From Chitinophagaceae bacterium (GTDB taxonomy: Bacteria; Bacteroidota; Bacteroidia; Chitinophagales; Chitinophagaceae): a DNA stretch of 64,000 nucleotides. A program made the position numbers and the translations under genes. Below are positions 34,742 to 43,708 of the stretch, piece by piece. The notes under the pieces are model-generated. The model ran no database searches, was not told the DNA's origin, and saw nothing but the letters and a program-made list of their open reading frames with translations. Every line of letters starts with the position of its first letter. Position 1 is the stretch's first letter. The stretch lies in NCBI GenBank assembly GCA_019638595.1, contig JAHBTJ010000005.1, positions 62,001 to 126,000 of the forward strand, read 5' to 3'.

Positions 34742-35662
34742 TTAAACGGCAGCTAACACATTTGCCGGCAAAGCGGGCCTGGTAAGCAGGGCTGTATTAA
34801 TTATATGCAGGACATCTTCCCGCTCTTTGCCAACCAATGGCAGCCGGGGCGCTCTTACATATTCGCTGCCCAGGCCTACCTGTGTTTCTGCGAGCTTTAT
34901 GTATTGTACTAATTTAGGATGAATGTCGAGCTCCAGCAGGGGCATAAACCATCTGTATAGCGGAATGGCTTCGAAAAAACGTCCTGCTTTTATCAGGTTG
35001 TACAGCGTTACGGTTTCTGCAGGGAAAGCGCAAACCAGTCCTGCAACCAACCCGTCGGCTCCTAGCGAAAGCTCTTCAAACGTGAGCGTATCAACACCGC
35101 AAAGGATTTTAAACCTGTTGCCAAAGCGGTTGATCATGCGCGTTACATTGGTAACATCGCGTGTTGATTCTTTTACTGCTTCAATGTTCTTTATTGCAGA
35201 CAGCTTTTCAAACATATCAAGTGTTACTTCAATCTTATAGTCAACCGGGTTGTTATACAACATCACAGGCAGGTCGGTAGAGCCGGCTACCTCGGTAAAA
35301 TAGGTTACAGTTTCCCTTTCATCGCTTTTGTAACGCATGGGAGGCAACAGCATTAAACCGCCGGCGCCCCATGTTTGGGCAAGCTGTGCCTGCCTAATGG
35401 CTTCGCGGGTAGCCCCTTCAGCAATATTTACTATAACCGGGATTTTTTCCTGTAGCTTATCTACGGCAAATTTTACCAATTGTTCTTTTTCATTTTCGGT
35501 AATGGTACTGGCTTCACCCAGCGATCCGCCTACAATAATTCCACCCACGCCTGCTTCGGTTTGAGCGTCCAGGTTTTTATCAAATAAGTGGAGATCAAGC
35601 GTATCGTTCGCCGTAAATTTTGTTGTGAGCGCCGGGAATACACCTTTCCATTGGATAGACAT
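34742..35662 (-). CDS. DapA-family lyase, probable pyrroline-4-hydroxy-2-carboxylate deaminase
   Basis: Class I aldolase-fold enzyme of 306 residues in the dihydrodipicolinate synthase family. The Schiff-base lysine K164 (EAVKESTRD) and the active-site tyrosine Y136 (MLYNNPVDY) are present, whereas the GTTGE-type motif of true DapA is replaced by GGSLGEAST, which argues against lysine biosynthesis. Together with the dehydrogenase and epimerase genes downstream, the likely reaction is deamination of 1-pyrroline-4-hydroxy-2-carboxylate to 2-oxoglutarate semialdehyde. It is the first gene of the minus-strand series. N-acetylneuraminate lyase or keto-sugar-acid aldolase activity would be alternatives without the context. 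Confidence 0.85.
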   Translation of the reverse strand: MSIQWKGVFPALTTKFTANDTLDLHLFDKNLDAQTEAGVGGIIVGGSLGEASTITENEKEQLVKFAVDKLQEKIPVIVNIAEGATREAIRQAQLAQTWGAGGLMLLPPMRYKSDERETVTYFTEVAGSTDLPVMLYNNPVDYKIEVTLDMFEKLSAIKNIEAVKESTRDVTNVTRMINRFGNRFKILCGVDTLTFEELSLGADGLVAGLVCAFPAETVTLYNLIKAGRFFEAIPLYRWFMPLLELDIHPKLVQYIKLAETQVGLGSEYVRAPRLPLVGKEREDVLHIINTALLTRPALPANVLAAV

Positions 35663-35752
35663 AGATATGATATTTTTATAATGAATGATCGTTTAAGATA
35701 CGGCATTTATAAGATCGCCGGATATTGGAACCATCAACCCTGTTGTGCAAAC

Positions 35753-36502
35753 CTATACAGGCTTAACAAAATGCGAAAGTATGATACCTGTTGCTACAGC
35801 AGCATTTAACGACTCTGCATTGCCAAACCGTGGTATGGTAACCTGCGATGTACAAAAAGACAGCAGCTCTCTCCTGATGCCCTTTGACTCATTGCCTATT
35901 AATAAAATACCGGTAACCGGTAAAGGAAATGTATAGAGCGACTGGCCGCTTAATGTGGCGCCATATATATTAATTCCCGTATGTGCGCTGCAGAATTGCT
36001 CCAGGTTATGGCAGGTTATATTTGTTCGCAATATACTGCCCATTGTTGACTGTATTACTTTAGGGTTATACATGTCAACACAATCTTCGCTGCAGATAAT
36101 TGTTTTAATTCCAAACCAGTCTGCAATACGTATAATGGTACCGAAATTGCCGGGATCCTGGATATTGTCGAGCATCAGCGAAAGCTTGCCATTGGGCGAA
36201 AATGCTTCCGGGATATTTTTGGTTACTACGGCAAGCACCTGGTTGGGAGCTGATAAAGACGATATTTTTTGAAGCTCGTGCTCCTCAACAATGGTAGTAA
36301 TGTCCTGAACTGCTTCGGTAAGTAAATGCCGGTTGTTATTTAGCCATGTTTTAACACCATATATTTCCTGTATATTGCGGGGAGATTCCCGGAGGAATTC
36401 TGCTACAACCTTTGGTCCTTCAATAACGTAGGAATTAGCTTCGTCTCTGAATTTTTTATGGTATAAACTTTGAATATATTTGACCCTGGATTTGCTGAGC
36501 AT
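35753..36502 (-). CDS. TrmH/SpoU-family RNA methyltransferase
   Basis: A cytosolic SPOUT-class 2'-O-methyltransferase of 249 residues. The N-terminal RNA-binding substrate domain (KSRVKYIQSLYHKKFRDEA, VIEGPKVVAEFL) is followed by the knotted catalytic domain with its three motifs: LDNIQDPGNFGTIIRIADWF, LLIGNESKGI and VTIPRFGNAESLNAAVATGI. It methylates rRNA or tRNA using S-adenosylmethionine; RlmB- and TsnR-like proteins share this layout, and the exact target site is uncertain. Its start is only 15 bp from that of the divergent TamL-like gene, and its candidate promoter lies inside that gene. Confidence 0.9.
   Translation of the reverse strand: MLSKSRVKYIQSLYHKKFRDEANSYVIEGPKVVAEFLRESPRNIQEIYGVKTWLNNNRHLLTEAVQDITTIVEEHELQKISSLSAPNQVLAVVTKNIPEAFSPNGKLSLMLDNIQDPGNFGTIIRIADWFGIKTIICSEDCVDMYNPKVIQSTMGSILRTNITCHNLEQFCSAHTGINIYGATLSGQSLYTFPLPVTGILLIGNESKGIRRELLSFCTSQVTIPRFGNAESLNAAVATGIILSHFVKPV
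36475..36482 (+). promoter_or_regulatory. Candidate -7 box of the TamL-like gene
   Basis: TATATTTG, a perfect TAnnTTTG match about 35 bp before the ATG at 36518. It lies within the first codons of the divergent methyltransferase gene. Confidence 0.5.
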
Positions 36503-36517
36503 CCTGTATACTTAATT

Positions 36518-38944
36518 ATGCCTGTTTTACCAACGAAAATACGTTCTTCTTTTTTTATCCCTTTCTTTTTTGTCCTCAGTATTATTTACCTGATGTCATC
36601 GTGTACCGTTGTGCGAAAATACCAGGGCAATAAGCCTTTTGTTTTTGAAAATGAGATTCGGGTTGAAGGGCAGATAAGCGCGGGTGAGAAATCGGGGTTA
36701 AAAGCCAAACTGGAGGGGCAGATAGAGGATAGCGTGAAGCCTGCTTTTAAAAATATTCTTTTTTTATTTAAAAGTTTGAACAAACCTGCTGTTTTCGACA
36801 GTAATTATGTAAAGCAAACTTTGCAGAATATGAATAACCTGCTTCATAATACAGGTTATTATCGCAGCAATGTTATTGCCGACTGGTCGCATGTGGATAC
36901 TGTTTTCAAAAAAAACAAGCCTGATCAGTACCAACTGAAAGTAATTTATACCGTATACCCGGGAAAAGTTTTTAAGGTTGATTCTATCAGCTACAGCTTT
37001 AAAGATACAACCCTGCAGCAACTGGCATTGCAAAGTTTAAATAAGTCATTGCTTAAAAAATCGGAGCCGTTTAACCGGCAAAAGATAGATGAGGAATTGA
37101 ACCGGCTGATTGATATTTTCAGGGATAATGGTTATTATAAAATTAACCGCGAAATGATCAAGGCTGAACTGGATACGGTAGATGTGTCGCTGATTGATCC
37201 TTTGGCTGATCCTTTTGAACAAATACGCCTGCAACTGGAAGCAAAAGCAAGAAATGAAAATCCTACGATTGATATTTCCATATTGCAGGTACCTGTAAGA
37301 GATACCAGCATTGTGCTCCCTTATGTGATCGGGCGGGTGAATGTGTTTCCCGATGAGCCTGCTGATCTGCAAACTGGCAGAAGGGAGAACATGCAGCGGA
37401 TAGAATACAAGGGATACACTTTCTTCAGCAGGTATAATTTATTTAAGCCGTCTTTTTTAGCAAAGCGTATTTCTTTAAAGCCCGGCGCTATGTACCGGTT
37501 GTCTGATTACAATCGTACCCTGTTAAATTTCAACCGTATTGAAGCCTGGCAAAATGTAAATATTAACAGCAGACCGCAGGATTCAGCAGCGGCGGTGGAT
37601 TTTTTTATCCGGATGGTGCCGGCCAAAAAGTTTTTTTTCAGTGTTGATTTTGAAGGTTCCAGCATTCTTTCCGCGCAAAACCAGATATTTTATGCAGGCA
37701 ATAAAGGACTGGCGCTTAATTTTCATTTAAAGAACCGGAATGTGGCCAGGCAGGCTTTGCAGCTTGAAAACACGTTGCGTACGGGTATAGAATTTACCGA
37801 CTTCAGAAAAATCCTTTCCTCGGAGATCGGGTTGGTTAACCGCCTGGTTTTCCCACGGCTGCTCACTCCTTTTTTTAAAGTGAAGAATGAGCAGGATTTT
37901 TTAAATGCAAGAACTTATGTAGGTCTTGACGGAGCGTATATAGACCGGTATTTGTATTATAAAATAAATACGCTGAACGCTTACCTTGGGTATGAGTTTC
38001 AGAAAAAAGCAAGTGTAACCTGGCAGTTGAAATTTCCCAACATCGAATTTACCAGGATATATGACAGGGATACGGGATTTACCAGGCTGACAGATGATTA
38101 TCCATTGCTTCGTTATTCGTATAATGATGGATTGATCATTGGGGTAAATGCCACGTACACACGCAGGTTCAACTGGGCTAATCCCCGTGCTTTCAGCCTG
38201 GTAAGGGTATATGGCGAAGAGTCAGGGCTATTAATGGGAGCCTTGTTCAAGGCGCAAACCGATACGGGAAAAGCATTAGAACGGTTATACAGGTTCGTTA
38301 AGGTGAGCGCTGATTTCAGGCATTATCTTGCTAATCCTAAAACCATGTGGGCGTTCCGCTTTTTTGCGGGATATGGTATTGGCTTTGATACGGAAAGCCG
38401 GAAAGATGATGTGTCGCTCCCCTTTTTCAGGCAATTCTTTGCGGGAGGTCCTAACAGCATGAGAGGCTGGCAATTGAGAAAGCTGGGCCCGGGCTCCAGT
38501 GTTTTCTATGATACGGTTCGTTTTCGTACATATACTACCGACCCTCCCGGAGTAATAGAAAAAAGATTTGACGACCGGTACGCGGATATTCAGTTAGAAG
38601 CGAATGTTGAATACAGGTTCGACATCTTCCCGGTATATGGCTACTGGCTGAAGGGAGCTTTGTTTACAGATATTGGAAATGTTTGGATAAGAAGATCGGA
38701 TGACCCGGTATTTAAATACGGGGTTTTTGATGTAAGCAGAATATACAGGGACATTGCCGTAGCAGGCGGCACAGGGTTGCGGCTTGATTTTAAATTTTTC
38801 CTTTTGCGGTTTGACCTGGGCTGGCGGCTGAAAGATCCGCTTTATGCCTCCGATGGATACCTGTACTCCGAAAAAGATGGCTGGTTCGTTACCCGCAATA
38901 TGCGCCGCCCTACTTTTCAATTTGGCATAGGATACCCGTTTTGA
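36518..38944 (+). CDS. tamL: TamL-like BamA/Omp85-family outer-membrane lipoprotein
   Basis: Outer-membrane assembly factor of about 808 residues. The N-terminus is a lipoprotein signal (hydrophobic stretch, then LMSSC), after which come POTRA-like domains (about 40-300) and a C-terminal 16-strand barrel with the Omp85 signatures RQFFAGGPNSMRGWQLRKLG and ending in GIGYPF. A lipidated TamA-like protein is the TamL form found in Bacteroidota, where it works with the inner-membrane TamB; no tamB gene is nearby. The start 36518 was chosen over 36470 because it begins the lipoprotein signal and does not overlap the methyltransferase gene. Confidence 0.88.
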   Translation: MPVLPTKIRSSFFIPFFFVLSIIYLMSSCTVVRKYQGNKPFVFENEIRVEGQISAGEKSGLKAKLEGQIEDSVKPAFKNILFLFKSLNKPAVFDSNYVKQTLQNMNNLLHNTGYYRSNVIADWSHVDTVFKKNKPDQYQLKVIYTVYPGKVFKVDSISYSFKDTTLQQLALQSLNKSLLKKSEPFNRQKIDEELNRLIDIFRDNGYYKINREMIKAELDTVDVSLIDPLADPFEQIRLQLEAKARNENPTIDISILQVPVRDTSIVLPYVIGRVNVFPDEPADLQTGRRENMQRIEYKGYTFFSRYNLFKPSFLAKRISLKPGAMYRLSDYNRTLLNFNRIEAWQNVNINSRPQDSAAAVDFFIRMVPAKKFFFSVDFEGSSILSAQNQIFYAGNKGLALNFHLKNRNVARQALQLENTLRTGIEFTDFRKILSSEIGLVNRLVFPRLLTPFFKVKNEQDFLNARTYVGLDGAYIDRYLYYKINTLNAYLGYEFQKKASVTWQLKFPNIEFTRIYDRDTGFTRLTDDYPLLRYSYNDGLIIGVNATYTRRFNWANPRAFSLVRVYGEESGLLMGALFKAQTDTGKALERLYRFVKVSADFRHYLANPKTMWAFRFFAGYGIGFDTESRKDDVSLPFFRQFFAGGPNSMRGWQLRKLGPGSSVFYDTVRFRTYTTDPPGVIEKRFDDRYADIQLEANVEYRFDIFPVYGYWLKGALFTDIGNVWIRRSDDPVFKYGVFDVSRIYRDIAVAGGTGLRLDFKFFLLRFDLGWRLKDPLYASDGYLYSEKDGWFVTRNMRRPTFQFGIGYPF
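36534..36541 (-). promoter_or_regulatory. Candidate -7 box of the RNA methyltransferase gene
   Basis: Minus-strand TATTTTCG, about 32 bp before the start codon at 36502 and inside the 5' coding part of tamL. With the box at 36475-36482 it forms an interlocked promoter pair. Confidence 0.4.
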
Positions 38945-38956
38945 TATTAGAGGTTT

Positions 38957-39194
38957 ATTTGAGATTTGATATTCGAGATTTGATATCCGTCGCTGCGGAC
39001 AGGTTTTGATATTGAATTTCTGATTACTGGAAGCTGATTATATGCTGCCTCTTAATTTTTGCAGCATAAAATCCTGATCTGACAAAAGTTTCAAGGTATC
39101 ATATCATTGTAATCATTTATGTTGTTATGAAGGTGGGTATAAGACTATACAGCCATCAGGGATGGTAGAGTATAACAAATCTCAAATCTCAAAT
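38957..39194. repeat. GAGATTTGA-type repeats as inverted pair
   Basis: ATTTGAGATTTGA at 38957-38969 recurs inverted at 39182-39194 (13 bp perfect). The left side also has two direct copies of GAGATTTGATAT at 38961-38972 and 38975-38986. The sequence fills the gap between the convergent tamL and truB genes. A related stretch, GATTTGAGATTTTA, lies at 50637-50650. No target duplication or gene was seen; it may be a dispersed intergenic repeat. Confidence 0.5.
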
Positions 39195-39219
39195 GTCGAA
39201 TCTCCAATACTGTATCTCT

Positions 39220-39927
39220 CTACTCCTTATTCAACCTTTTCGCTGCTTCTTCACTGAACTGTGTTATGGTCATGGCGTTGTTTACCAGGAAGCTCCCGAT
39301 CCTGGTGCGTCTCAGGCTGCTGAGATAGGCTCCGCATCCCAGGGCTTTCCCATAATCATTTGCGAGACTTCGTATATACGTTCCCGTTGAGCAAACCACC
39401 CGGAAATGAACAACCGGCAGATCCACCTGTGTTATTTCAAATATTTTGATAGTTACCGGCCGTGGCTCCAGCTTTACCTCAATACCCTTGCGTGCCAGTT
39501 CATATACAGGTTTACCGGCTTTTTTAATAGCAGAATGGGCAGGCGGTACCTGTTGAATATTGCCAACAAACGTGGCGGTTGCCTGCTGCAACTGTTCAGT
39601 TGTAATATCATCGCAGCTTGAAAAATTCCCGGGTTCGCTTTCAAGATCATATGTAGGAGTAGTAGCCCCCAGGGTAAAGCTTCCCGTATATTCTTTTTCC
39701 TGGGCCATAAATTCATTGATCCTTTTGGTGAATTTTCCCGTGCATACAATCAGTAAGCCGGTGGCCAGAGGGTCGAGCGTACCTGCATGCCCTATTTTTT
39801 TTATGCGTAATATAGAGCGCATTTTTCTTATTACATCGAAAGATGTCCATTCCAGCGGCTTGTCTATTAATAAAACGGCGCCCTGTTCAAACACATTGCG
39901 GTTGCTATCAGGTAAAATTGATTCCAT
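39220..39927 (-). CDS. truB: tRNA pseudouridine-55 synthase TruB
   Basis: Cytosolic RNA-modifying enzyme that converts uridine 55 of the tRNA T-loop to pseudouridine. The catalytic aspartate lies in the signature GHAGTLDPLATGLL (residues 47-60 region), preceded by LLIDKPLEWTSFDV. Further motifs KEYTGSFTLGATTPTYDLES and CSTGTYIRSLANDYG complete the family pattern. 235 residues is a normal length for forms lacking the C-terminal PUA domain. It converges with tamL. The 96-codon gene upstream on the same strand may be in the same transcript. Confidence 0.95.
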   Translation of the reverse strand: MESILPDSNRNVFEQGAVLLIDKPLEWTSFDVIRKMRSILRIKKIGHAGTLDPLATGLLIVCTGKFTKRINEFMAQEKEYTGSFTLGATTPTYDLESEPGNFSSCDDITTEQLQQATATFVGNIQQVPPAHSAIKKAGKPVYELARKGIEVKLEPRPVTIKIFEITQVDLPVVHFRVVCSTGTYIRSLANDYGKALGCGAYLSSLRRTRIGSFLVNNAMTITQFSEEAAKRLNKE

Positions 39928-39987
39928 TTTTGTGAAATAGAGGTTGAAGGTATAAGGTAAAGGGCATAAAATGTAAAGGACAGGGGG

Positions 39988-40278
39988 TCAATTCAGTTGT
40001 ACGGCAGGAAGCCTGTGTAACTGTCCGTCTACCACTACCAGTTCTTCAATTTCGAATTTCCAGTATTTGTATATAGGCGAGCCCGAAAGATATTTCTTTA
40101 CCTGCTTTTTATTTTCAGCGGAAACGGTGATCCATATTTTCTGCGATTCCATTGTTACCACGTATTGATCTATGGCGTTGCTTTCAATCAATGAATTGAT
40201 ATATTCCCTGTGCTTGGGAATGAGGGCCATAAAGTCATCATCCATATTAAATTTTATTGTTACCTGGTACTTTTTCAT
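39988..40278 (-). CDS. Small conserved-looking protein of unknown function
   Basis: A 96-residue cytosolic protein. KYQVTIKFNMDDDFMALIPK at the start, alternating strands and helices (HREYINSLIESNAIDQYVV, then KKQVKKYLSGSPIYKYW) suggest a ferredoxin-like fold, as in YciI or muconolactone-isomerase-like proteins, with which it shares overall layout but no decisive motif. It lies between mtaB and truB on the same strand, 60 bp before the latter. A real gene is likely from codon pattern and position; no function is proposed. Confidence 0.7.
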   Translation of the reverse strand: MKKYQVTIKFNMDDDFMALIPKHREYINSLIESNAIDQYVVTMESQKIWITVSAENKKQVKKYLSGSPIYKYWKFEIEELVVVDGQLHRLPAVQLN

Positions 40279-40360
40279 TATTATAAATATCCTGTGGAAG
40301 AACTTCCTTTATACTGATATGTACGTAGCAATGTTAGTAAAAGTATATTAAGTGTCGCTG

Positions 40361-41644
40361 TTAAATTTTCCATTCGCGGATGCTGTTTACCCAGCTTTCC
40401 GCAAAAGGGGCTGTAACCTTAATGTAATTATCGGTATATCCCTCCATCATACCGTTTTTATTATTGGCTTCAAACAAAACCTTCCTGTGCTGTCCGGTGT
40501 GCTGAGCGGTAAAATACTGCATTTTTTTGTAAGAAAGATTACGCAATATTTTATTACGTGCATGACGTGCCGGTATAGGAACAACCGGTTGTATGCTCAA
40601 CGCGTGCGTGTTGGGCCTTTCAGAGTAAGTAAAAACATGAAGATAGGAAATGTCCAGCTCATGAAGGAACGCCGCAGTAGTGTCAAATTCTTTATCTGTT
40701 TCACCGGGAAATCCTACTATTACATCAACACCTATGCAGCAATGGGGCATTAATGTTTTGATGGTATTTACTCTTTCCTGGTATAACTCCCTGCGGTATC
40801 TCCTTCTCATCAAACCTAATATATGATTGCTGCCGCTTTGCAGCGGAATGTGGAAATGAGGCATGAATTTTTTGCTCTCCGCTACAAATTGAATGATATC
40901 GTTGTTTAAAAGATTGGGTTCAATAGAGGATATCCTGAACCTTTCAATACCATCTACTTTTTCAAGCTCCTGTATAAGCTGGTAAAAATGTTCATTCCGT
41001 TTCCAGCCTTTTTGTTCCGGCTGTTCATTAATGCCAAAATCGCCCAGGTTTACGCCGGTCAGTACAATTTCCTTAACCCCCGATTCCGCCAGTTGCCTTG
41101 CGTTCCTTACAACATTGCCAACGGTATCGCTCCTGCTTTTGCCTCTTGCCATGGGGATCGTACAAAAAGAACAGCTATAATCGCAACCATCCTGCACTTT
41201 TAAAAAGGTACGGGTACGATCGTTTACGGACCATGAGCTGTTAAAGCCCTGCACTTCCTCTATATCGCAACTGGATATTTTGGCGGAATCGCCCTTGGTA
41301 AGCTCTTTAAGATGGGAAGTGATATTAAATTTTTCAGCAGCGCCCAATACCAGGTCAACTCCTTGTATTTCAGCTATTTCTTTTGGTTTCAACTGCGCAT
41401 AACATCCTGTAATTACCACCAGGCTTTCGGGCGAACGCCGTTGTATGCGGCGAACCAGTTGCCGGCATTCCTTATCAGCGTTGTCTGTAACCGAGCAGGT
41501 ATTGATCACATATACATCGGCCACGTCATCAAACTCTTTTTTTACAAAGCCATCATTTTCAAGCAGCCTTGAAAGGGTGGATGTTTCTGAAAAATTGAGC
41601 TTGCATCCTAATGTATGAAATGCCACGGTTTTCGATAACGACAT
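40361..41644 (-). CDS. mtaB: tRNA t6A37 methylthiotransferase MtaB
   Basis: Cytosolic radical-SAM enzyme of 427 residues that adds a methylthio group to threonylcarbamoyladenosine 37 of tRNA. Order: N-terminal UPF0004 domain with three cluster cysteines (HTLGCKLNFSE, NTCSVT, TGCYAQ), then the radical-SAM CxxxCxxC motif in VQDGCDYSCSFCTIP, then the C-terminal TRAM-like part. MtaB rather than MiaB or RimO is indicated by GCKLN and the close match to the MtaB pattern. A consensus -7 box ends 7 nt before its start codon. Confidence 0.93.
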   Translation of the reverse strand: MSLSKTVAFHTLGCKLNFSETSTLSRLLENDGFVKKEFDDVADVYVINTCSVTDNADKECRQLVRRIQRRSPESLVVITGCYAQLKPKEIAEIQGVDLVLGAAEKFNITSHLKELTKGDSAKISSCDIEEVQGFNSSWSVNDRTRTFLKVQDGCDYSCSFCTIPMARGKSRSDTVGNVVRNARQLAESGVKEIVLTGVNLGDFGINEQPEQKGWKRNEHFYQLIQELEKVDGIERFRISSIEPNLLNNDIIQFVAESKKFMPHFHIPLQSGSNHILGLMRRRYRRELYQERVNTIKTLMPHCCIGVDVIVGFPGETDKEFDTTAAFLHELDISYLHVFTYSERPNTHALSIQPVVPIPARHARNKILRNLSYKKMQYFTAQHTGQHRKVLFEANNKNGMMEGYTDNYIKVTAPFAESWVNSIREWKI

Positions 41645-41651
41645 AAGGCTG

Positions 41652-41659
41652 CAAAGATA
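41652..41659 (-). promoter_or_regulatory. -7 box of the mtaB gene
   Basis: Minus-strand TATCTTTG followed by C, a perfect consensus match. It ends 7 nt upstream of the start codon (41642-41644), so the mRNA should have almost no leader. Confidence 0.5.
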
Positions 41660-41684
41660 CTTGAATCGGCTTTATTTTACGTAG

Positions 41685-41708
41685 CCGCAGATGCGCAGAT
41701 TTAATCTG
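41685..41708. repeat. Short dispersed repeat, copy 2
   Basis: CCGCAGATGCGCAGATTTAA and following TCTG, similar to 30761-30786. It contains the near-perfect palindrome CAGATTTAATCTG at 41696-41708. Confidence 0.45.
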
Positions 41709-41754
41709 TACACCTGCTCCGTTTTCTGCACGGGGGTATATATAATTATATTCA

Positions 41755-43689
41755 TTATTGCATCAGGTGCTTCAGCGTTTCCAGTTTGCCGTTCTCCAGG
41801 CGTATTGCTATCAATAATTGTTTGGCGCCCCTGAATTGCAGGTGGTTAAATGGATAGTTGTTAGCTCCTGTGGTTAATTGCACGGACATTTTATATAGTG
41901 TATGCCCTTGCATATCCATAAAAACGATATCGGCTTTTTGCCGTGTTGCGCTGCTGATAGACAGCGTAAATTCATTTGTGGAAGGATTGGGATAGCTTTT
42001 AATATGGGTGACCGTGGTTTTTCGAAGGATAGCGCGTACCGGTCCGAAATACTGGTATTTACCATCAAAATCGTTTTGCAGCAACCGGTAATAGTTGAGT
42101 CCTTCTACTGCATCATGATCGAGCCATTCGTATAATTGCTGGCTATACGAATTACCGGCAGCGGGAATACGTGCAACCGGTGTAAAATTTACCGTATCAG
42201 TACTTTTTTCCAATACAAAATCTTTTGTATTGGTTTCCTGCGCGGTAGCCCAGTTTACGCGAACCGCATCGTTACCTACAGGCGTAGCCGTAAGATCCGT
42301 TAATACGATCGGTAAAACGCTGAATGTACTGTAGCAGGAGGTGGGAGCGACGTAAGACGTACGGAGCAGGCTGGCTTTATTGTTTACAAACTGCTCCGGA
42401 AGCGCAGTGGATAATATGCCATTATCAACAGCCAGGAAGTCCTGCAGGAGATTTGCATAAATTTTCCGGTAATCAAATTGCAGGTCTACACAGCCCCTGT
42501 CTACCACTTTTGTGAGGTCAACAGGGTTTCCGGATACACCGGCCTTTACCCCGGTACCAATTACGAACATGGGGTTAACCCCACCGTGGTCCGTGCCACC
42601 GCCCGAATTCTGATCAATCGTTCGCCCGAATTCAGAATACGTGCTGGTAATTACCTGGTCATCAATTCCCAGGGATTCCAGGTCGGTCTGGAAAGCCTTG
42701 ATCGCATCCGATAATTCCTTTAAAAGCCCCGCATGTTCTCCTTTGGAGGAATTTCCGATTTCAGTTTGCCTGGCATGTGTATCGTAACCATCCTGGTGAA
42801 CAAGAAATACTTTTGTTTTTGATCCTCCTTTAATGAGCCTTGCTACTGTTTTTAGCTGGCTGGCTACCGCAGTATCAGGATACGCTGCCACGTTAGCTCC
42901 ATTGTTAAATACATTGGATACTCTTTCGGAATAAGCGTTGGCTGATTGTTCTATAGAATTGATATAGTCAATTTCATCTTTGAACTGAGAGGGTGCGTAG
43001 GTAGTGGGTAGCGGATTGCCCAACCCTATTACATGTGAATAATATAGGGATGCGTCTACTGTCAGGATAATGTTAGTGAATTTTCCGCTGTCTGCTTTGA
43101 ATAATAAAGAGGAAGCCGCGGAACCCAGCTCTAACCCGAGCGGATCCTGGAAGCTGCCGGTAGGTCCATCAATATTTTGATGATATACACTGCTTAGGTA
43201 GCGACCGATCCAGCCCGATTCAAGGTGGCTGAGGTCCGGAGTTGAATCACCCCCGGTTACCCAGTGATCGTTAGCCTTAAAATGAGACCGGTTATTGTTC
43301 AGGTATCCTACGCCGTTAATAACATTGAGCTTACCTTCATCGTACAACGATTTAAGCCCCGTCATAGCCGGGTGAAGCCCTATCTGGCGGGCTTCCGGCA
43401 AGGTTGCATCTACGTTCAATAGGCCGGTACTGCCGGTTCGTGGAATAGCAATGGTAGGGCGGTTTTGGGCATACAGGTTGTATCTCGATTCTTCTACGGG
43501 AATCACCGTATTGATCCCGTCGTTTCCGCCACCCTGGTTGATAAATACCAGTACCCTGTTTTGAATATCGCTGCAGTTAAATTCATTAAAGCCCAGCAAT
43601 GAATTATGTGCTTTTAGCAAGGATGAGTTAAGAAAAACAGGGGTAAACCCCAGTCCCATCGTATTTCGGATAAATTTTCTCCTGTTCAT
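41755..43689 (-). CDS. DUF1501 protein with type IX secretion sorting domain
   Basis: A secreted protein of 644 residues. The N-terminus (MNRRKFIRNTMGLGFTPVFL) has an RR motif typical of this family. The DUF1501 domain (about 40-450) is sulfatase-like in fold and includes VFINQGGGNDGINTVIP, STYSEFGRTIDQNSGGGTDH and MFVIGTGVKAGVSG. A fibronectin-like stretch follows (LTATPVGNDAVRVNWATAQE), and the last 80 residues form a C-terminal sorting domain (SYPNPSTNEFTLSIS), which sends proteins through the type IX system to the surface. The upstream gene encodes the DUF1800 partner, 19 bp away, a pairing widespread in bacteria but of unknown function. Confidence 0.9.
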   Translation of the reverse strand: MNRRKFIRNTMGLGFTPVFLNSSLLKAHNSLLGFNEFNCSDIQNRVLVFINQGGGNDGINTVIPVEESRYNLYAQNRPTIAIPRTGSTGLLNVDATLPEARQIGLHPAMTGLKSLYDEGKLNVINGVGYLNNNRSHFKANDHWVTGGDSTPDLSHLESGWIGRYLSSVYHQNIDGPTGSFQDPLGLELGSAASSLLFKADSGKFTNIILTVDASLYYSHVIGLGNPLPTTYAPSQFKDEIDYINSIEQSANAYSERVSNVFNNGANVAAYPDTAVASQLKTVARLIKGGSKTKVFLVHQDGYDTHARQTEIGNSSKGEHAGLLKELSDAIKAFQTDLESLGIDDQVITSTYSEFGRTIDQNSGGGTDHGGVNPMFVIGTGVKAGVSGNPVDLTKVVDRGCVDLQFDYRKIYANLLQDFLAVDNGILSTALPEQFVNNKASLLRTSYVAPTSCYSTFSVLPIVLTDLTATPVGNDAVRVNWATAQETNTKDFVLEKSTDTVNFTPVARIPAAGNSYSQQLYEWLDHDAVEGLNYYRLLQNDFDGKYQYFGPVRAILRKTTVTHIKSYPNPSTNEFTLSISSATRQKADIVFMDMQGHTLYKMSVQLTTGANNYPFNHLQFRGAKQLLIAIRLENGKLETLKHLMQ

Positions 43690-43708
43690 GGTTGGTTGTT
43701 TGGCCGGA

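Noticed and set aside
34742-35662. True dihydrodipicolinate synthase for lysine synthesis with dapB
   Set aside because: The GTTGE-type motif is replaced by GGSLGE, and the genomic context is hydroxyproline breakdown; dapB is 19 kb away.
38957-39194. Possible second transposable element with inverted ends
   Set aside because: The inverted ends are low-complexity GAGATTT repeats, and no flanking target duplication was found.
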